DNA of 9,212 bases from the NCBI GenBank assembly GCA_031177795.1, contig JAPSKG010000045.1, forward strand, positions 1 to 9,212. Direction: 5' to 3'. Positions 5,913-9,212 of this stretch are shown here, in pieces; positions within the stretch are counted from its first letter, which is position 1, and each line of letters begins with the position of its first letter. Below the pieces are notes generated by a model that was not told the origin of the DNA, ran no database searches, and worked only from the letters and a program-made list of their open reading frames with translations. Both the position numbers and the translations under genes were made by a program. The stretch comes from Domibacillus sp. (lineage in GTDB: Bacteria > Bacillota > Bacilli > Bacillales > Domibacillaceae).

Positions 5913-7181
5913 TTAAGCCAAGTTTCCTTCTTCGTTAAAATCCCAATTCGCTGGCTCTGTTACGATTTCAAGCTGAGGATGGTTTTGAACGTACGGAAGC
6001 AATGCTTCAGAAACTTCTATTTCACTTATTTCAAGCGTGTTTTTTATACGCACCATCTTGACCGTCGTAAAATCTAAAATGTTGCAAGTTTTAATCGCCG
6101 CTTTAATCGCTTCCCGGTCATTGGAAAGCGTTGTGGCGATTTTCGTTGGGGCACAAACTGTTGAAGTCAGGCCGTTCGCATACGTTACTTCATGGTCCAT
6201 CTTGTCCACAAGCCGCTGGGTAGTAAAATCGGCTGTGCCAACCCCGTTTGCATTTCCTTCTGTTTCATGAGTTAAATCAAGCACCACCATTTTACTGACG
6301 TCCGGCCCGCCTGTTGCGTATGGTGTTGGGAAACGCCCGGTGATATTTGGATCCATGCCGTCGCCGCTGATGTTTTTGCCAATTTCATCAATAACAAGCA
6401 CGTCAATTTGATCAAAAAACAGTTTCGGCAGCATGTCTTTCGCTTTCGCTTGCAAATCTTTTTCATTTTTAAGAATGTCTTGTTTTGTTAGAACGTCGAC
6501 AATCATCGCTTTATCAAATGCGTTTTCTACTGTTGCAACACCAAATAAAAATGGGCGAACATCCATGATAATTTTTGCCATTGCTGGCACGTTTTCCGCC
6601 ATATATTTAAATCCCATCTGGTGGCATGCTTCAGCTCCTTTTTGTTTGCCGAGGCCTATGCTGATCATTTTCATCATGCCGCTTTCAACAGGACCGCGAA
6701 AGGCGGTATGCGGTTTGATCCGGTTGATAACAACAATTCCATCCGCTTCCGACGCATATTTGTCTACATAAACCGGAAGCCCGTTTTCCAGTTCGCCGAG
6801 TTTCACGACGTCCATCGTCGAACGGATCGGAGCGCCGGTGCTTTCCTCTGTAATGCCAAGATGCTTCAACACTTCCGTTTGGCCTTCTGCTGTTGCGCCG
6901 CCATGGCTGCCCATACTCGGTACAATAAACGGCTCAGCTCCAAGTTCTTTTAAAAAAGCGATGGTAGTGGCTGTGATCTCTACAATACGGTCAACACCGC
7001 GGCTGCCGACTGCAACAGCAACCGACATCCCTGGCTTGACTAGTGATGCGATTTTTTCCTCTTGCAGTTTTTCATTTAACGCTTCCTTTAAATTATCAAT
7101 CTGTTTAGTATCAAACTGCTGTTTTACTTTCAGCATTTTCGGGATTGGAATGTCCTTTAGAAGTTCCTGCAGAATTCCCAT
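5913..7181 (-). CDS. larA: LarA-family nickel-pincer hydroxyacid racemase/epimerase (candidate mannonate/gluconate 2-epimerase)
   Basis: This 422-residue protein matches LarA in length and in its key residues. LarA family members move a hydride at C2 of 2-hydroxyacids using a nickel-pincer nucleotide bound covalently to a lysine. GSHGG puts His93 in the place of LarA His108. IKPHTAFRG puts His158 in the place of His174. Lys171 and His187 are spaced 16 residues apart, exactly like the cofactor lysine Lys184 and nickel ligand His200. The superfamily includes lactate, malate and other hydroxyacid racemases as well as D-gluconate 2-epimerase. In an operon with a uronate isomerase, a mannonate-type SDR and a gluconate-type kinase, 2-epimerisation of D-mannonate to D-gluconate is the best guess. 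An altronate epimerase is an alternative, and lactate racemase is unlikely here. AAGGAGG (7190-7196) precedes the ATG, and the start lies within the run-on 3' end of uxaC. Confidence 0.85.
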   Translation of the reverse strand: MGILQELLKDIPIPKMLKVKQQFDTKQIDNLKEALNEKLQEEKIASLVKPGMSVAVAVGSRGVDRIVEITATTIAFLKELGAEPFIVPSMGSHGGATAEGQTEVLKHLGITEESTGAPIRSTMDVVKLGELENGLPVYVDKYASEADGIVVINRIKPHTAFRGPVESGMMKMISIGLGKQKGAEACHQMGFKYMAENVPAMAKIIMDVRPFLFGVATVENAFDKAMIVDVLTKQDILKNEKDLQAKAKDMLPKLFFDQIDVLVIDEIGKNISGDGMDPNITGRFPTPYATGGPDVSKMVVLDLTHETEGNANGVGTADFTTQRLVDKMDHEVTYANGLTSTVCAPTKIATTLSNDREAIKAAIKTCNILDFTTVKMVRIKNTLEISEIEVSEALLPYVQNHPQLEIVTEPANWDFNEEGNLA

Positions 7182-8598
7182 TGTTTGTTCCTCCTTGGCG
7201 ATCTAAAAAGTATCGTCTGGCATTTTCATATCCTATGTTGCGCACCATTTGCGCTAAAAAATCTAAATCATTAACGGCTTTCCCCTGTTCTGCCCACTCT
7301 CCCAAAATATTGCACACAATACGGCGGAAATAATCATGGCGTTCATAAGAAATAAAACTGCGGGAATCTGTCAGCATGCCGATAAAGTGGCTTAGCATAC
7401 CTACATTTGCCAGTGCTTTCATTTGCTGTTCCATTCCGTCAAGGTGGTCATTAAACCACCAAGCGGAGCCGAATTGAATTTTGCCAGGCACTCCTGCTTC
7501 ATAAAAATTGCCTGTCATGCCGGCGATAACTGCATTATCTTTTGGATTCAAGTTAAATAACACGGTTCTTGGTAACGATCCATTTGCTTCTAATGCATCA
7601 AGGAACCGGGACAACCCTTCTGCCACATCTCCATCTCCCGGCGAATCAAATCCAGTATCCGGGCCAATCTTTTCTTTCATCGGTGTATTATTGCTGCGCA
7701 TTGCTCCCATATGAAGCTGCATCACCCATTTTTTTTCATTGTACATTTTTCCCAGTTCCTTCATTAGGAAAGAGCGATAGCGAAGAAGGTCTTCTTCCGT
7801 GAGGTCCTCGTCATTTAGCCGTTTCATAAAAACTTTTTCCGCTTCTTCTTTTGTTGTTTCACGGTACACCATTTTCTGCACATCATGGTCAGACGCACGT
7901 CCTCCGTGTTCATGGAAAAAATCAACACGCTGTTTTAAACCAGCTAAAAGATCTGAAAATGTTTCTACTTTTATGCCCGAAGCGTCGGACAGCTTTGCAA
8001 GCCAAGCGACAAAAGTAGAACGTTCGATTAAAATTGCCCCATCCGGCCGGAAGGTCGGAGCCACGACAGTTTGGAATGAACGATTCTGTTGTAACAATGC
8101 GTGATATCGTAGATCAGATACAGGATCGTCTGTTGTGCCGACAAATGCCACATTTGATTTTTTAATAAAATCGCGCGGCTGATATCCTGGCTGCTGTAGT
8201 TTTTTATTGCATTCTTCCCAAATTTCTTTTGCAGTTGCAGGTGTCAAAAGCTTGTCGATGTCAAAATATGTTTTTAGCTCCATATGCGACCAGTGATAAA
8301 GTGGGTTTCCAATTAAGTATGGAACCGTTTCTGCCCAAGCCGCAAATTTTTCCCAGTCACTCGCATTACCGGTAATACGATTTTCTTCAATACCGTGCAT
8401 GCGCATAAGGCGCCATTTATAATGATCGCCTCCAAGCCATAGTTCAGTAATATTTTTGTAGGGCTTATTTTCCCATATTTCTTTTGGAACAAGGTGGCAA
8501 TGAAAGTCAAAAATAGGCAAATCTTTTACTGCTTTTTCATATAAAGAAATAGCTGTCTGGTTATAAAGTAAAAAATCTTTCGTTAAAAATGTTGTCAT
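7111..8598 (-). CDS. uxaC: Glucuronate/uronate isomerase UxaC
   Basis: UxaC converts D-glucuronate to D-fructuronate, and D-galacturonate to D-tagaturonate, the first cytoplasmic step of hexuronate breakdown. The protein belongs to the amidohydrolase superfamily. DFHCHL (31-36) gives the metal-site histidines His33 and His35. Other family-typical blocks are GTTDDPVSDL (154-163), QLHMGAMRSNN (294-304), FNDHLDGMEQQM (382-393) and GMLTDSRSF (407-415, with Asp411). The ATG is preceded by AAAAGGAGG, and the gene is first in the operon, under the promoter and operator at 8664-8727. At 495 residues it exceeds the roughly 465-473 usual for the family. The expected end is at NARRYF (residue 464); the last 31 residues, rich in Gly, Asn and Ser, are read from DNA that is also the larA ribosome binding site and start. 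One fewer T in a T5 run would give a stop right after Phe464. Confidence 0.95.
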   Translation of the reverse strand: MTTFLTKDFLLYNQTAISLYEKAVKDLPIFDFHCHLVPKEIWENKPYKNITELWLGGDHYKWRLMRMHGIEENRITGNASDWEKFAAWAETVPYLIGNPLYHWSHMELKTYFDIDKLLTPATAKEIWEECNKKLQQPGYQPRDFIKKSNVAFVGTTDDPVSDLRYHALLQQNRSFQTVVAPTFRPDGAILIERSTFVAWLAKLSDASGIKVETFSDLLAGLKQRVDFFHEHGGRASDHDVQKMVYRETTKEEAEKVFMKRLNDEDLTEEDLLRYRSFLMKELGKMYNEKKWVMQLHMGAMRSNNTPMKEKIGPDTGFDSPGDGDVAEGLSRFLDALEANGSLPRTVLFNLNPKDNAVIAGMTGNFYEAGVPGKIQFGSAWWFNDHLDGMEQQMKALANVGMLSHFIGMLTDSRSFISYERHDYFRRIVCNILGEWAEQGKAVNDLDFLAQMVRNIGYENARRYFLDRQGGTNNGNSAGTSKGHSNPENAESKTAV

Positions 8599-8627
8599 TA
8601 TTGTTTCCTCCTTTTAGAACGTATTTT

Positions 8628-8641
8628 TGTAAACCCTTTCA
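8628..8641 (-). promoter_or_regulatory. Candidate cre site in the uxaC leader
   Basis: On the minus strand TGAAAGGGTTTACA matches TGWAANCGNTNWCA except that the central CG is GG. It lies between the operator and the uxaC start codon, where CcpA bound downstream of a promoter acts as a roadblock. Loss of the central CG lowers confidence. Confidence 0.45.
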
Positions 8642-8663
8642 AAACCGCGAATTTATCAACTGA

Positions 8664-8688
8664 TTAATTTGTTTATTAAACTAATTAA
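8664..8688. promoter_or_regulatory. Palindromic operator of the uxaC operon
   Basis: This is a 25-bp palindrome with arms TTAATTTGTTTA and TAAACTAATTAA around a single T, with 11 of 12 positions pairing. Its core fits TTAGTTTA-N-TAAACTAA, shared with the operator at 2576-2600. It starts about 10 bases downstream of the -10 box, covering the start of transcription. This suggests a repressor that is released by a hexuronate or a pathway intermediate. The regulator is not encoded in the window. Confidence 0.68.
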
Positions 8689-8698
8689 ATGTATATTT

Positions 8699-8727
8699 AA
8701 TTTATCATGATGCTATATTTTCGTCAA
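8699..8727 (-). promoter_or_regulatory. SigA-type promoter of the uxaC operon
   Basis: The minus strand has a -35 box TTGACG (8722-8727), a 17-base spacer and a -10 box TAAATT (8699-8704) with a TGn extension. It should transcribe uxaC, larA, the SDR gene, larE and the kinase gene, since every junction within the group overlaps or is under 20 bases. Confidence 0.65.
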
Positions 8728-8814
8728 TCTACTTTGTGGCCTGTCTAGTTTGTTAATCACGTAGAACCAACCGAAAAGCTTAACTTTTATAATTTTTATT
8801 GAAAGCCACTTGTC

Positions 8815-8845
8815 AGCCAAAGAAAAAATATGTTTCTCTTTGGCT
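8815..8845 (-). terminator. Hairpin downstream of the transaldolase gene
   Basis: A perfect 9-bp inverted repeat, AGCCAAAGA/TCTTTGGCT, with a 13-base loop lies 16 bases past the transaldolase stop codon. No T-run follows on either strand, so it is a weak fit to an intrinsic terminator. It may instead protect or mark the 3' end of the transcript. Confidence 0.4.
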
Positions 8846-8861
8846 TAATGGCTGTGTGAAT

Positions 8862-9212
8862 TTATCGTTGACTAATTTTTTTAACCTTCTCCCAATCTCT
8901 TAAAAAAGTGGCAATTCCTGAATCTGTAAGTGGATGAGACCAAAGATTTGGAAGGAGGCTGCCAGGGATAGTGGCAATATGAGCACCTGCAATTGATGTT
9001 TGAACTAAATGATCTAGGTTTCGAACACTCGCTGCAATGATTTCCGTTTTCAGGCGGTAATTATCCAAAATGATTTTTAAATTGCGAATCAAAGACAGTC
9101 CTTCTACTCCGATATCATCTAAACGTCCAATAAAGGGACTGATATACGTTGCTCCTGCTTTGGCGGCCATTAAGCCTTGTGCTTCTGTGAAAACAAGGGT
9201 CACATTTGTTTT
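8862..9212 (-). CDS. tal: Transaldolase of the small TalC/YwjH type, C-terminal part (cut by window edge)
   Basis: The frame is open to the right window edge and shows 116 residues, about the second half of a protein of roughly 215. It begins KTNVTLVFTEAQ, followed by AGATYISPFIGRLDDIG, signatures of the small transaldolase/fructose-6-phosphate aldolase family. IIAASVRN, GAHIATIPG and HPLTDSGIATFLRDW match the B. subtilis YwjH type of transaldolase. The GTG at 9201-9203 is an internal Val codon, not the start. The Schiff-base lysine (VKIPMT region) lies outside the window. Transaldolase exchanges three-carbon units in the non-oxidative pentose phosphate pathway. A copy next to a uronate operon with a gluconate-type kinase fits carbon entering at 6-phosphogluconate. 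A fructose-6-phosphate aldolase activity cannot be excluded without the N-terminal half. Confidence 0.88.
   Translation of the reverse strand, partial: KTNVTLVFTEAQGLMAAKAGATYISPFIGRLDDIGVEGLSLIRNLKIILDNYRLKTEIIAASVRNLDHLVQTSIAGAHIATIPGSLLPNLWSHPLTDSGIATFLRDWEKVKKISQR

Larger units (their letters stand above)
8599..8861. other. Control region between the transaldolase gene and the uxaC operon
   Basis: This gene-free stretch contains, in the direction of transcription, a hairpin after the transaldolase gene (8815-8845), a lone half-site CTAGTTTG (8745-8752), the uxaC promoter (8699-8727), the main operator (8664-8688) and a cre-like site (8628-8641). I see no further gene in it. Confidence 0.6.

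Noticed and set aside
5913..7181. Simple lactate racemase annotation
   Set aside because: The family residues fit, but every neighbour handles hexuronates or aldonates, so lactate is an unlikely substrate in this operon.
6433..7206. Several plus-strand frames of 110-122 codons opposite larA
   Set aside because: These are shadows of the real LarA reading frame, whose active-site residues and spacing are conserved.
9201..9203. GTG as the start of the transaldolase gene
   Set aside because: The frame continues upstream to the window edge as KTNVTLVF, which matches the interior of the family, so this is an internal Val codon of a truncated gene.
1..9212. Mobile elements, CRISPR arrays, tRNA or rRNA genes
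   Set aside because: I found no transposase-like protein, no regular repeat-spacer array and no tRNA-like cloverleaf in the intergenic regions.

Overview
The window looks like chromosomal DNA of a low-G+C Gram-positive bacterium, most likely a Bacillaceae relative. Start codons are preceded by strong AAGGAGG-type ribosome binding sites, promoters are SigA-like, candidate catabolite-responsive elements (cre) sit in the intergenic regions, and the proteins resemble B. subtilis UxaC, GntK, YwjH and YjmB-type symporters. All recognised genes lie on the minus strand, so transcription runs from high to low coordinates.

Layout, in the direction of transcription. At 9212-8862 is the C-terminal half of a small transaldolase, cut by the window edge and followed by a hairpin. 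A control region (8599-8861) holds a SigA-type promoter, a 25-bp palindromic operator and a cre-like site. It precedes a tight five-gene operon: uxaC (glucuronate/uronate isomerase), a LarA-family nickel-pincer hydroxyacid racemase/epimerase, an SDR oxidoreductase of the mannonate oxidoreductase (fructuronate reductase) type, larE (sulfur insertase for the nickel-pincer nucleotide cofactor) and a GntK-like FGGY sugar kinase. A second control region (2390-2787) has the same promoter and operator design and drives a complete GPH-family sugar symporter (980-2389) that ends in an intrinsic terminator. A third intergenic region (560-979) carries related operator half-sites and a cre-like site before a second GPH symporter, cut by the left edge.

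How the genes may work together. UxaC would turn D-glucuronate into D-fructuronate, and the SDR would reduce this to D-mannonate. The usual next step, UxuA dehydration to 2-keto-3-deoxygluconate (KDG) followed by KDG kinase and aldolase, is not encoded here. Instead there are a LarA homologue, its cofactor enzyme LarE, and a gluconate-kinase-like protein. D-mannonate and D-gluconate are C2 epimers, and gluconate 2-epimerisation is a known LarA-superfamily activity. The economical reading is a dehydratase-free hexuronate route: glucuronate, fructuronate, mannonate, gluconate, 6-phosphogluconate, then the pentose phosphate pathway, where the neighbouring transaldolase acts. This pathway is inferred from gene content and visible motifs; the substrates are not proven.

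Oddities: uxaC and the kinase gene both end beside homopolymer runs whose length sets the C-terminus. uxaC runs 71 bp into larA, and an alternative frame of the kinase gene stays open about 30 codons past its stop. No transcription factor, larB or larC is present, so the regulator and the rest of cofactor synthesis must be encoded elsewhere.
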